From Bacteroidales bacterium (GTDB lineage: Bacteria > Bacteroidota > Bacteroidia > Bacteroidales > VadinHA17), in NCBI GenBank assembly GCA_021371855.1, contig JAJFVL010000049.1:152585-216584 (forward strand): a stretch of DNA of 64,000 nucleotides. The letters are read 5' to 3'. Each line of letters begins with the position of its first letter. The first letter of the stretch is position 1. The notes under the pieces are model-generated. The model worked only from the letters and a program-made list of their open reading frames with translations, did not search any database and was not told the DNA's origin. The translations under genes and the position numbers were made by a program. Shown one piece after another: positions 34,655 through 44,330 of this stretch.

Positions 34655-35692
34655 CTATAATAATTTAATTTGTTTGTTTTCTGATTGTTTGAAAGTTGTT
34701 ACGGGCCAGATACTTGATTGTACTTCTCCTATATGGATCTTTTTAAGAAAGAACATGCATACCCGTGATTGTCCGATACCGCCTCCGATACTCATGGGCA
34801 GCTGATCTTCAAGCAGCATTCTGTGAAACAACAGGTTCTTTTTATAAGTGCACCCTTTTATTTCAAGTTGTTTCTCCAAAGCTTCTTTGTTGACCCGGAT
34901 ACCCATTGAAGAAATTTCAAAAGCTGATTGCAATATGGGATTCCATAAGATAATATCTCCGTTCAGACCATAATATCCGTCTTCGTTGATAGTACTCCAG
35001 TCATCATAATCCGGGGCACGACCGTCGTGAGGTTGCCCGTTGCTCAGGTTAGCTCCTATTCCAATAATAAATACAGCTCCATAGCTTTGTGCAATTTTTG
35101 TCTCACGCTGTTTTACCGTCAGATCGGGGAATTGTTTCAGAAGTTCATCTGCATGTATAAAGTGGATCTTATCAGGCAATTCAGGTGTCAGCCATGGATA
35201 CATACGGCAAACATCTGTTTCTGTTGCCTTGAGGGCTTCGTAAATGTTTTCAACAGTAGATTTTAAATATTGCAGAGTTCTTTGTCCGGGTAAAATGCAC
35301 TTTTCCCAGTCCCATTGGTCAACATAAATTGAGTGTATCGGATCAAGATCTTCATCGGGCCTGATAGCCCTCATATCAGTCAGTATCCCTTTCCCTGGTT
35401 CTATATGAAACTCTTTTAACCGCATTCGTTTCCATTTTGCCAGGGATTGGACGATCAGAGCCTTTTGTCCGCCAATGCTCTTTATTGAAAAACTTACAGG
35501 CTTTTCTATACCATTGAGATCATCATTGATCCCTGTTCCGTCAAGAACTGCAATAGGTGCCGAAACATTAACCAGATTCAGGCTGAGGGCCAGCCTTTTT
35601 GAAAAATTGTCTTTGATATAACAGATAGCTTCCTCTGTTTTTAAGACATCTGTTATAGTCGAGACCTTGTCCTGAATAGTTTCTGGCATCAT
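34655..35692 (-). CDS. asnA: Aspartate-ammonia ligase (asparagine synthetase A)
   Basis: Makes asparagine from aspartate, ammonia and ATP in the cytoplasm. The 345-residue length and class II aminoacyl-tRNA-synthetase-like fold motifs fit AsnA: VSAPIAVLDGTGINDDLNG near the start, HSIYVDQWDWEK in the middle, and the C-terminal LPMSIGGGIGQSRVCMFFL. Two adjacent ATG codons (35692, 35689) could serve. A strong hairpin 41 nt upstream could terminate the DUF4249 operon or attenuate asnA. With ansA and two glutamate dehydrogenase genes in the window, it is part of the organism's ammonia and asparagine metabolism, although not in one operon with them. Confidence 0.96.
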   Translation of the reverse strand: MMPETIQDKVSTITDVLKTEEAICYIKDNFSKRLALSLNLVNVSAPIAVLDGTGINDDLNGIEKPVSFSIKSIGGQKALIVQSLAKWKRMRLKEFHIEPGKGILTDMRAIRPDEDLDPIHSIYVDQWDWEKCILPGQRTLQYLKSTVENIYEALKATETDVCRMYPWLTPELPDKIHFIHADELLKQFPDLTVKQRETKIAQSYGAVFIIGIGANLSNGQPHDGRAPDYDDWSTINEDGYYGLNGDIILWNPILQSAFEISSMGIRVNKEALEKQLEIKGCTYKKNLLFHRMLLEDQLPMSIGGGIGQSRVCMFFLKKIHIGEVQSSIWPVTTFKQSENKQIKLL

Positions 35693-35724
35693 AAATAACT
35701 GGATCTTTTTAGTGCGATATTCTT

Positions 35725-35760
35725 TTAATAATAAAACCTTCCTGCTGAGGAAGGCTTTTA
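35725..35760 (-). terminator. Intrinsic terminator or attenuator upstream of asnA
   Basis: CCTTCCT (35737-35743) pairs with AGGAAGG (35748-35754) around GCTG. An AAAA/TTTT extension and a TTTTATTATT tract follow on the minus strand. It lies 243 nt after the DUF4249 stop and 41 nt before the asnA start, so it may end the upstream operon or attenuate asnA. Confidence 0.8.
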
Positions 35761-36002
35761 AAATATATAATAATCTGAATTAACCTTCATGTTTCTGATT
35801 AAGTCATTATTAATAATTACGGTAAAAAATATTCTCCGGTATTTACTGTTTATTAATTGAAGCAAATGTAGCCATTAAATTTATAAAGCAAAGTAAAAGT
35901 GATAAATAAATTTATAAAATTTATATAAAAAGTAAAAAACACTTAATAAATCGAATTAAAAACCGGATGGATTCTTATTTTTAAATTATACCTTCACATT
36001 GT

Positions 36003-36803
36003 TCAGTCATGATCAATCGGAGGCACCACAGCTGACATCTTTCTGACAGAACATGCATTGAAATAGCCCAATACTCCATTACTGATATTCGATATCGGGT
36101 TCGCAGGAGATGCGGATTGCCCGTTCCAGTTTCCAGCCGTACGGAAGTATTCATAAACATTTTCGTCAATGCACTCAAGCACAACAGATATTTTATCACC
36201 GGGCTTTAATTTACTGTCATCTTCTGATGGTATAATAGAATAGCTTGCCTGTTTTCCTTCGATAGATTTGTCGCTGAAAACAATAAATCTTTCCAGCAGC
36301 TCATTATTAACAAATTGAATTAAGCGATAATAATTTTCAATACCTGGCGTATCCCTGAATGATACGATTGTCAGTATGTCTTTATCAAACTTGCTTTTAT
36401 CAAAGTAAATATTGTCAATCTTTACAGGTGATGGCATAGTGGAGCAGGCAGTATAAGTTTTTCCTCCGGCAGTCACCTTAAGTGTGTAAGTATTGCCCGG
36501 AGTACCTCTCAGGGTCGAAGTAATATAAGTACCTGAGTCAGACTCAGCCAATACCTCTGAATTCCCTTTGTCATCGGATATTTCGACAATAGCTCCTGAA
36601 ACAGGCGGGTATACATTCAGCTCCCTAAAGTTTACAGTCTTGGAAATATTTATCTTATAAGGTCCGGTGAGGTCATAAATATTGCCCTGAATAACAATCT
36701 GTGATGATGAATCAGAAAGCTTAAGGTCAATTATCTTTTCGCATGATGAAAGCAGACTGAGTATTGCAGTAACTGAAAATACTATATATATTTTTTTTCT
36801 CAT
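36003..36803 (-). CDS. DUF4249 lipoprotein, partner of the TonB receptor
   Basis: 266-residue lipoprotein with lipobox LLSSC (Cys21), followed by EKIIDL. The beta-sandwich pattern that follows (IVIQGNIYDLTGPYKINISK, PVSGAIVEISDDKG, YTLKVTAGGKTY) is that of DUF4249 proteins, which regularly follow CarboxypepD-type TonB receptors in Bacteroidota and are thought to act with them at the cell surface. The ATG at 36803 (MRKKIYIVF) is chosen because the lipobox follows it directly; the frame is open further upstream only because it overlaps the receptor gene. It starts 4 bp after the receptor stop codon, so the two are co-transcribed. Confidence 0.9.
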   Translation of the reverse strand: MRKKIYIVFSVTAILSLLSSCEKIIDLKLSDSSSQIVIQGNIYDLTGPYKINISKTVNFRELNVYPPVSGAIVEISDDKGNSEVLAESDSGTYITSTLRGTPGNTYTLKVTAGGKTYTACSTMPSPVKIDNIYFDKSKFDKDILTIVSFRDTPGIENYYRLIQFVNNELLERFIVFSDKSIEGKQASYSIIPSEDDSKLKPGDKISVVLECIDENVYEYFRTAGNWNGQSASPANPISNISNGVLGYFNACSVRKMSAVVPPIDHD

Positions 36804-36807
36804 CTGT

Positions 36808-39126
36808 TCAGAACTTAAAGTTGTACGAAAATGATGGGACAAACTTGAATAATGTGGTTTGTACGGCTTCTGTTTTTGCCGGGTCCGATGCACTGTCGCG
36901 GAATGTAATGGAATAGGGATTATCGTATCCATATGCATTATAGACAGAGAATGTCCAGCTTGATTCGAATCTGTCAGTTTTTTTCCTAATCCAGGTAGCC
37001 CCCACATCGAGACGATGGGTTGGAGGCATCCGGTCGGTATTACGATCGGAATAGTATAGCATTGTCATTCCGTCAATCTCGTATTTTCCACTGGGGAAGG
37101 TAACTGAATTGCCTGTATTGTATACCCACGTGGCAGAAAAGGTCCATCGTTTATTTAATTCATAAATGCCCACTAAGGAAATGTCATGTGTACGGTCCTG
37201 TTTTGCAGGGAAATATCTTCCATCGTTTATTTCATCGAATTTTCTTTCAGTACGCGACAGGGTATAACTGATCCAGCCATTAAATTTTCCATATCTTTTC
37301 TTAAGAAAAAGCTCCAGCCCGTAGGATCTGCCTTTCCCGAATAAAATCTGTGATTCCACATTTTCGTTATAATTCAGTTTAGCCCCATTTTTGTAATCTA
37401 TCTGGTTTTGAAGGCTTCTGTAATAAACTTCGGCTGAAAGTTCGTACTTATTATCGTTGAAATTGTGATAGTACCCGAGCGAAACCTGATCAGCAATTTC
37501 AGATTTCACATTATTACTGCTTGGTATCCATAAGTCGGTGGGATTGCCCGATGTTGAGTTTGAAAGCAAGTGAAGGTTTTGTGTATTGCGTGTATAAGAA
37601 GCTTTTACTGAGTTCTGCTGATTAACTACATAGTTAAAAACGGCACGGGGTTCAAAATTAAGGTGTGTTTTAACAAATTGCCCCGATCTGTACTCTGCAG
37701 TATCTGTTGTATTTCCGTCCTTGTTATATGAGTAAAAAGTACCAGGACCGACCAGACTGAAAATGCTATATCGCAAACCATATTCAAAGCTGATTTTATC
37801 AGAAAAGTTATTCTTATGCGAGATGTATAATGAGTTTTCCCAGGCATATTTATTAGTCAGGCTTTTCATGTCAATATTACTGCTGGCAGTAATGGCACCG
37901 GGGATGATTTTATGGTAAATCGAATTGATACCGAATTTAATCGTATGATTTGCTCTGGTAAATGACTGGAAATCCTGTTTCAGGCAATAATCCTGTATAC
38001 GCGAAATAATGTCTATTTCTTTGTCGTCAGCTATATTTATTTTGTAATCATAATTGCTGAAAATAAGTGATGTGTTTGAAAATAATTTGTCAGAGGATAA
38101 ATGGTTCCACCGAAAAGTAGCAGTGCTGTTTCCCCAGTTGATGCCATAAGTATCGCCCAACCCCAGAACGTCTTTGCCAAAATAACCGGAGAGGTAGATC
38201 CTGTTTTTTGAGTTAATCCTGTAATTTGCTTTGGCATTGAAATCATAGAAATAAAGTGTTGCGTTTTTTACGAGAGAGTCTTTAGATAATCCAAGAAACA
38301 AATCGGCGTATGTGCGTCGGGCTGAAATAATGAATGAACCTTTTTCTTTTACAATCGGACCCTCGAGTGTAATACGCGAAGAAATAAGCCCAATTCCACC
38401 ATTTATACCAAATTTTTTATCATTGCCATCGTTCATCTTAATGTCAAGCACTGAAGAGAGTCTTCCTCCGTATTCAGAAGGTTCGTTACCTTTAAAGACA
38501 GAGATATCTTTGATGGCATCGGAATTAAAAACCGAAAAAAATCCCATCAGATGTGACGCATTGTAAATGGTCGCCTCATCCAGCAGAATTAAGTTCTGAT
38601 CGGCAGCCCCACCGCGTACATTAAAACCGCTGCTGCCTTCTCCCTCCGATTTGATGCCAGGCAGGAGCTGAATGGTTTTTAACACATCTTTTTCACCAAA
38701 AAAAACAGGAATGCTTTTAATCTCCTTCGTGTCGAGCTTCTGTAGCCCCATCTGCAGTTTAGTTATATTTTCGTCCTGACGCTGACTTGTAACTACTACT
38801 TCATTCAGCTCAGTCATCTGCTCGCTGAGAGTGAAATCCAGTTTTATTGGTTGGGTTAAATTCAGTTGCCGGGATTTTGGTTCATATCCGATAACCCTGC
38901 CAGTAACCTGGTAGTTTCCGGGAAGCAGGGAAATGGAATAAAAACCGTAAGAGTTTGTTATTGCACCTTTGCCTGGCAGTTCCCTGATTGTTACTGTTGC
39001 TCCGATCAGGTCCTCTCCGGTTTTAGCGTCTTTGATATAGCCGCTGATTGTAAAATGTTGCTGGCCATTTACTGAATTCAGAAAAAGAATGAAAAATAAA
39101 AATAAATATAAGCGGGGTTTCCTCAT
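36808..39126 (-). CDS. TonB-dependent receptor with carboxypeptidase-like domain
   Basis: 772-residue outer-membrane receptor. A signal peptide ends NSVNG, then comes a carboxypeptidase regulatory-like domain (ISGYIKDAKTGEDLIGATVT), the TonB box LNEVVVTSQR, a plug with GGAADQNLILLDEATIYNAS and a barrel ending FSYNFKF. It is shorter than the SusC proteins and lacks the STN signalling domain, in agreement with the absence of sigma and fecR genes nearby. Its partner is the DUF4249 lipoprotein 4 bp downstream rather than a SusD. The ligand is unknown. I see no antisense terminator in front of it, unlike the four SusC genes. Confidence 0.93.
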   Translation of the reverse strand: MRKPRLYLFLFFILFLNSVNGQQHFTISGYIKDAKTGEDLIGATVTIRELPGKGAITNSYGFYSISLLPGNYQVTGRVIGYEPKSRQLNLTQPIKLDFTLSEQMTELNEVVVTSQRQDENITKLQMGLQKLDTKEIKSIPVFFGEKDVLKTIQLLPGIKSEGEGSSGFNVRGGAADQNLILLDEATIYNASHLMGFFSVFNSDAIKDISVFKGNEPSEYGGRLSSVLDIKMNDGNDKKFGINGGIGLISSRITLEGPIVKEKGSFIISARRTYADLFLGLSKDSLVKNATLYFYDFNAKANYRINSKNRIYLSGYFGKDVLGLGDTYGINWGNSTATFRWNHLSSDKLFSNTSLIFSNYDYKINIADDKEIDIISRIQDYCLKQDFQSFTRANHTIKFGINSIYHKIIPGAITASSNIDMKSLTNKYAWENSLYISHKNNFSDKISFEYGLRYSIFSLVGPGTFYSYNKDGNTTDTAEYRSGQFVKTHLNFEPRAVFNYVVNQQNSVKASYTRNTQNLHLLSNSTSGNPTDLWIPSSNNVKSEIADQVSLGYYHNFNDNKYELSAEVYYRSLQNQIDYKNGAKLNYNENVESQILFGKGRSYGLELFLKKRYGKFNGWISYTLSRTERKFDEINDGRYFPAKQDRTHDISLVGIYELNKRWTFSATWVYNTGNSVTFPSGKYEIDGMTMLYYSDRNTDRMPPTHRLDVGATWIRKKTDRFESSWTFSVYNAYGYDNPYSITFRDSASDPAKTEAVQTTLFKFVPSFSYNFKF

Positions 39127-39494
39127 AATTCATTTTTGAAAGTGAAACTCAATCTTATTTTACTTTTCATATCTGTTATATCAGAGGCAGTCAAATTACT
39201 TATATCTATTTAATATTATATTGAAATGATCAAATAAATTGCTTTTAAATGACAAAATCATGAGTAGTACAAATAATCTATAATGGTATTTGTTGATGCA
39301 GAAACGGAACTACGGGTAATACTCTTTAATATGGATCGGTTTGAGGAATCAAAAATAAATGAAAAAAATCATAAGTGTCCACTAAAAATTAAATATCTTT
39401 CTTTGAAATCTTGAATACATCGAGGTTGCAAGGTTTTTTGATAACGTGACGATTTGAAATGAAATACTCCTCAGATTCAGATTAGTATAAAATT
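39127..39494. other. Intergenic region upstream of the TonB receptor
   Basis: About 370 bp, AT-rich. On the minus strand, an open stretch of about 30 codons ends ISKKDI before a stop near 39388 and could be the tail of a lost gene, possibly a transposase, but I cannot identify it. The promoter of the receptor operon must lie near 39130-39250. Confidence 0.35.
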
Positions 39495-39495
39495 G

Positions 39496-39541
39496 CAGTC
39501 AATTACCGTTGGTAAAAGCCAACGGTAATTAAAACAGACTG
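39496..39541. repeat. Perfect 12-bp inverted repeat in gene-poor region
   Basis: AATTACCGTTGG (39501-39512) pairs perfectly with CCAACGGTAATT (39519-39530) around TAAAAG. CAGTC and GACTG just outside extend the stem after an unpaired AAAACA. There is no T run, so it does not look like a terminator. It may be a small mobile-element remnant or an RNA structure. Confidence 0.6.
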
Positions 39542-39719
39542 TAGAATTCTCCAAAATTTCAATATGCCAAATTTAATTAAAACGCATCTAATAGAACTAC
39601 TTACAAACCAAGATTGCCAAGATGTCAAAGAACTAAATTGTATACAATTGAAAATCAAATATTTTTAAGTGAACATCTATGGAAAAAAATATCAAATCTG
39701 ATTTTGCACTTTAAATTTC

Positions 39720-39809
39720 TTATGATATACTATTGTCAGATAAAGCCTTTTCTTTATATCCGTCCTTTTTGACAACTACTTCATAAGTGCCGGGTAGAGT
39801 TTCTACTGC
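39720..39809 (-). pseudogene. Remnant of a PEGA-like domain gene (3' end only)
   Basis: On the minus strand, a 29-codon open stretch reads AVETLPGTYEVVVKKDGYKE and continues to a stop codon at 39720. This is the typical wording of a PEGA or carboxypeptidase-like surface domain. A TGA stop immediately precedes it and no start or longer frame exists. It seems to be the last trace of an eroded gene. Identification is by pattern only. Confidence 0.4.
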
Positions 39810-40055
39810 TCATTTACAGCTTGAAATCCGCAAGCTGCAAATGAACCTTACTGTTTTCCAAATTGGATTAAATTTTATATTTTCAATTGGATATGTATAA
39901 ATATCAATTATGTCATTTCCTACAGCAATTATATGTGTTCCCACAATAACTAAGATGTCTAATCAATCTAATTTGAATTTGCACTAGATTTATTCACTTA
40001 TTCTTAAGTCATAACTTACAAATATTTGTATGTCAAATCAATAAATTTAAATTCC

Positions 40056-43000
40056 ATGAAGATAAAATTAGCTCTATTTAGCATGTATTTTAGTTCATTA
40101 AGCATTTTAATTTCAGCACAAATTGGCACACCAATATTATCAAGTCCAGTGTCAGGTGCTAAAGTATATGTTGGAGTTTCGGTTACTTTTTCTTGGTCTG
40201 CCGTTTCTGGTGCAACTTCTTATGACTTTGAATTCGATTCTGGTCAAAGTTATGCTTACCTTTTTAATCTTACAGGTACGAGCAATCCTTGGTCTCATAG
40301 TGTAGAAGGAATAGGATCTCATACATGGCACGTACGAGCCAGAAATGCTACCTCTGTTGGTGCATGGTCTTCAGCAAGATCATATTCAGTAGTTGGAGTA
40401 CCATCTGTCCCATCGCTTACTAGTCCTAGTAATAGTGCCTCGATAGTATATGGGGTCTCAACCAGCTTTAGTTGGGGTGCTTCGTCAAATGCTGTAAGTT
40501 ATCAGATACAATTTGATTCAGATTCTCCAATATCAATATCAGGAACCTCATACTCACGTTCTTTCACTACTTTAGGGAGTCATACTTGGAAAGTTCAGGC
40601 TATTAATCCTGCCGGGGCTAGTGGATGGAGCTCTTCAAGATCATTTACTGTTTCACTTGGAACACCGACATTATCTGCACCGTCAAACAATTCTGTTCAA
40701 TATGTTGGAGTCTCGTTCGATTTTACTTGGTCTGCTGCCTCCGGTGCAACATCTTATGACTTTGAATTTGACTCAGGTCAAAGTTATGCTTACCTTTTTA
40801 ATCTTACTGGTACGAGCAATCCTTGGTCTCATGTGGTAGAAGGAATAGGATCTCATACATGGCATGTACGAGCCAGAAATGGCACCACGGTTGGTACGTG
40901 GTCTTCATCAAGATCATATTCAGTAGTTGGAGTTCCATCTGTCCCATCACTTTCGAGTCCTAGTAATAGTGCCTCGATAGTATATGGGGCCTCAACCAGC
41001 TTTAGTTGGGGTGCTTCGTCAAATGCAGTAAGTTATCAGATACAATTTGATTCAGATTCTCCAATATCGGTATCAGGGACTTCTTACTCACGCTCTTTCA
41101 CTTCTTTAGGGAGTCATGTTTGGAAAGTTCAGGCTATTAATCCTGCGGGGGCTAGTGGATGGAGCTCCTCAAGATCATTTACTGTTTCACTTGGAACACC
41201 GACATTATCTGCACCGTCAAATAATTCTGTTCAAAATGTTGGAGCCACGATTACTTATTCTTGGTCTGCCGTCTCCGGTGCAACATCTTATGACTTTGAA
41301 TTCGATTCTGGTCAGAGTTATGCTTACCTTTTTAATCTTACTGCTACTAGTAATACTTGGTCTCATGGAGTAGAAGGAATAGGATCTCATACTTGGCACG
41401 TACGAGCCAGAAATGGTACAATAGTTGGTCCTTGGTCATCAACATTTAATTATACTGTGGCAAGTCCAACTGGTACATTAAGTGTTACAATTAGAAACTT
41501 AGATGGGACATCAACTCCACTTCCTGCAGCAAATGGAAGGGCTATCTTATATGATGCTACTTTCCAATCTATAGTCAAACAATCAACAACTAATTCATAT
41601 GGAGTGGCTACACTTGCAAATGTAAATTATGGTACTTATAATTTAGAGGTTTATAATAACACGACTACATCTGCCACAATTTTTGGAGAAGAGTTTTGGG
41701 GAGGGGTATCTGTAAATCACAATAGTGCAAGTACACCTGTGTCAATCACTCGTGACAGACCATTTTCTGACTACCGCAAAGTTTACATTAACGCTACTAA
41801 CCAGGATGTAACAGGATCCAGTGTTCCGGCAGGTACTACACTTCGCATTGAAGCTAAAGTAAAGAATCCAGGAACGGTAGCAATGAACGTTAAATCCAGA
41901 CTGGTAATTGACAGAGACAAGGCCTCTTCTTATGACTTCGATCAAACTTCTTCGAGTTCGATGATAAATGCTAAAAGTGGAACAACAAATGGAGAAGTTT
42001 CATTTAATTACACTTTCACGCCAACTACGGTCGGTGATTATTTCGGAGTTATCGGGACACTTACCAACACAACAGGTGCAACTTATGTAATAACCGATGG
42101 ATCTGCATGGGGCAGTGATCCTTTGTTTAGTGTTTCAGGTCCAGGTTCACTTGTTGTCAATGTAAAGAATATAAATGGCACCGGGAATCCTTTACCTGGC
42201 AGTAATGCCAATGTCAAATTGTATAATGTCTCAAATGTACAAGTAGGTACAGATCAGCAAACAAATTTAGAAGGAGTGGCAACTTTTTCCGATGTTCCTG
42301 TCGGTATAAATTACTATTTTAAGGTATTTCATACCCCTTCAAATCCTGCAACAATTTTCAATACGGAATATTGGGGTAAAAAGACTGGGATTACAATTAC
42401 AGGCGGAACAGCTACCAATATCGATTTTACAAGAAATCAACCTTATTGTGCCGGGCTAAAAGTCTTAGATGGGACTACGGATGTAACCGGGAAAACTGTT
42501 CTTTATGGGACGACACTTAAACTTCAGCTGACAATTATAAACCCTGATGTAACTCAAAATAGTATCCAAGGCAGAATCGCAGTTGATTTAAGTAAGGCTC
42601 CTCCCTATGATTTGGATTGGACAGAAACATCATTCCGAACCATATCTGCAAATAATTCGACTATAATTGCCGAGACTACATTTACACCTGTTGGATCTGG
42701 AGATTATTTTGCGGTAAACTCAGTGATAGCAAATATTGATGGTGCACCGCTTACAACAGACGGGTCAGCATGGTCAACTACTCCAATCTTCAGATTATGG
42801 CCTCTTGTAATTACACAGGAGGACAATAATCCAATTGGTACAAGGAAACCTCTATTGCTTGTACATGGGTGGCAACCAACTGGTATTCCAGCATCTTCAG
42901 GTGAAACAATATGGGATAATTTTGTAAATTATTTTAATAATGACACAAAACTTAAAGATGAATTTAAATTATATCGAATAAGATATATCAGCAATTTGGT

Positions 43001-44330
43001 GTCTGTTACAGATTTGGCATTTGCTTTCAGAGTTGGTTTGGATAATCTTTCGGTTGAGGATCAAAACTTCTCATCAAAAAAGATTTCAATTGTCGCCCAT
43101 AGCATGGGCGGGCTAGTATCCAGAAGTTATATGAATACATTAAGAATTGTTGGGCCTTTTGCAAATACAAGAGGCGGTGATAGAGTAGAGAAATTGATAA
43201 CTCTTGGTACTCCTCATCATGGAAGTCCTATGGCAAATAAGAATTCAAGATATGATTTACTTTCCGTTGCAAGACAGGCTTTAGTTGAAACTTTTGAAAG
43301 CCTTTTTTATGATGCATCTGGTACACATCCTGATTATAACCAATTTAACCGATCAGATTTAAGGTGGGACAACTATGATAATTTGCTTAATTATACAGCA
43401 TTTGCTGATGAAAAAAATGATTGGTTAGTCGGGTCGGACATGAATTCATTTACAGTTTATGATAATAAATTGATTGCCTATGCTGGAAGCTTTGATCTTG
43501 TTGATGCTCAACTTAATCAAATGTTTGTTTCATACGCATATGGAGCATCTGTTATGAATGAAATGGGTGAGAATAGGTTTCAGGAGCCATTGCTTAATGA
43601 CGGTATTGTGCCTTATAAAAGCGCTACTTTCCAAGGGCATGTAGTTAATAATTATAAATTCTTTAAAGGATATAATCACTCACGTCTTGCAATAGGTAAA
43701 GGAGTCATGGATCCTACTCTTTTTAGCTCTATTAAAGCCGACCTCTTGAGTCTAACGACGGCTTTGATACTAACCTCTCCTTATGATTTATATGATTTTG
43801 GTAACATAGTTATAAACAATTCTGCAGAGATGATTGTCACGATTCAGAATCAAGGAAATGTTGCACTGACCATAAATAACATGACCATCAGTGGGACAAA
43901 CTCAAGTCAGTTTACAATTACTTATCCTGCAATAAAATCTTTTAACCTTCAGCCAAATGATTCGCAGATGGTCAGGATTAAGTTTAGTCCTTCTATAAGT
44001 GGTTCTGCTTCAGCACAACTGAATATTACCAATTCATCAGACAACTTTTATCCAGTTAAGACCATATCTTTGAAAGGTTTTGGTGATTTTGCATCAGATA
44101 TTCAATCGGAAGAAGCTAATAACCTTTCAATTTACCCAAATCCTGTAAGAGGTTTATTACATATTGTTAATACAGAAAATGCATCTGTGCGTGTAAAAGT
44201 TTATGATGTAAATTCACTTCTGATTCTTGATAATGAAATAGCAAACGGGGTTCTTGATGTTAGCAAATTGCAATCAGGTATATATTTTCTTAAAATTTAT
44301 AACAGGATGTTTAAATTCATTAAACTCTGA
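40056..44330 (+). CDS. Large T9SS-secreted lipase-like protein with duplicated beta-sandwich repeats
   Basis: 1424-residue secreted protein, read from the ATG at 40056 (MKIKLALF; the frame opens earlier only with a TTG). The signal peptide ends ISAQ. Five fibronectin-like modules follow in the order A-B-A-B-A (residues 24-475), then two carboxypeptidase/PEGA-like domain pairs with CARDB-like parts (about 475-915). An alpha/beta hydrolase domain has LLVHGWQ (His937) and the lipase elbow AHSMGG (Ser1016), with likely Asp1182 in NDGIVP and His1208 in YNHSRL. A choice-of-anchor D module (about 1235-1345) and a C-terminal type A T9SS sorting domain (LSIYPNPVRGLLHI to FKFIKL) end it. It is probably released or attached at the cell surface as an esterase or lipase. 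Confidence 0.92.
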   Translation: MKIKLALFSMYFSSLSILISAQIGTPILSSPVSGAKVYVGVSVTFSWSAVSGATSYDFEFDSGQSYAYLFNLTGTSNPWSHSVEGIGSHTWHVRARNATSVGAWSSARSYSVVGVPSVPSLTSPSNSASIVYGVSTSFSWGASSNAVSYQIQFDSDSPISISGTSYSRSFTTLGSHTWKVQAINPAGASGWSSSRSFTVSLGTPTLSAPSNNSVQYVGVSFDFTWSAASGATSYDFEFDSGQSYAYLFNLTGTSNPWSHVVEGIGSHTWHVRARNGTTVGTWSSSRSYSVVGVPSVPSLSSPSNSASIVYGASTSFSWGASSNAVSYQIQFDSDSPISVSGTSYSRSFTSLGSHVWKVQAINPAGASGWSSSRSFTVSLGTPTLSAPSNNSVQNVGATITYSWSAVSGATSYDFEFDSGQSYAYLFNLTATSNTWSHGVEGIGSHTWHVRARNGTIVGPWSSTFNYTVASPTGTLSVTIRNLDGTSTPLPAANGRAILYDATFQSIVKQSTTNSYGVATLANVNYGTYNLEVYNNTTTSATIFGEEFWGGVSVNHNSASTPVSITRDRPFSDYRKVYINATNQDVTGSSVPAGTTLRIEAKVKNPGTVAMNVKSRLVIDRDKASSYDFDQTSSSSMINAKSGTTNGEVSFNYTFTPTTVGDYFGVIGTLTNTTGATYVITDGSAWGSDPLFSVSGPGSLVVNVKNINGTGNPLPGSNANVKLYNVSNVQVGTDQQTNLEGVATFSDVPVGINYYFKVFHTPSNPATIFNTEYWGKKTGITITGGTATNIDFTRNQPYCAGLKVLDGTTDVTGKTVLYGTTLKLQLTIINPDVTQNSIQGRIAVDLSKAPPYDLDWTETSFRTISANNSTIIAETTFTPVGSGDYFAVNSVIANIDGAPLTTDGSAWSTTPIFRLWPLVITQEDNNPIGTRKPLLLVHGWQPTGIPASSGETIWDNFVNYFNNDTKLKDEFKLYRIRYISNLVSVTDLAFAFRVGLDNLSVEDQNFSSKKISIVAHSMGGLVSRSYMNTLRIVGPFANTRGGDRVEKLITLGTPHHGSPMANKNSRYDLLSVARQALVETFESLFYDASGTHPDYNQFNRSDLRWDNYDNLLNYTAFADEKNDWLVGSDMNSFTVYDNKLIAYAGSFDLVDAQLNQMFVSYAYGASVMNEMGENRFQEPLLNDGIVPYKSATFQGHVVNNYKFFKGYNHSRLAIGKGVMDPTLFSSIKADLLSLTTALILTSPYDLYDFGNIVINNSAEMIVTIQNQGNVALTINNMTISGTNSSQFTITYPAIKSFNLQPNDSQMVRIKFSPSISGSASAQLNITNSSDNFYPVKTISLKGFGDFASDIQSEEANNLSIYPNPVRGLLHIVNTENASVRVKVYDVNSLLILDNEIANGVLDVSKLQSGIYFLKIYNRMFKFIKL
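40125..41450 (+). repeat. Tandem 534-bp repeats inside the lipase-like gene
   Basis: Units begin at 40125, 40659 and 41193 (each at a GTP codon triplet), giving two full units of exactly 534 bp (178 codons) and half of a third. Each full unit holds one A module (with YDFEFDSGQSYAYLFNLT) and one B module (with SYQIQFDSDSPIS). The copies are nearly identical at DNA level, so the duplication is recent or kept uniform by recombination, and copy number may vary between strains. Confidence 0.9.

Noticed and set aside
36804..37007. Longer start for the DUF4249 gene
   Set aside because: The upstream codons overlap the receptor gene in another frame. The lipoprotein signal begins at 36803.
39388..39480. 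Transposase tail upstream of the TonB receptor
   Set aside because: The open stretch (about 30 codons, ending ISKKDI) is too short to identify; no terminal repeats or catalytic motif could be seen.
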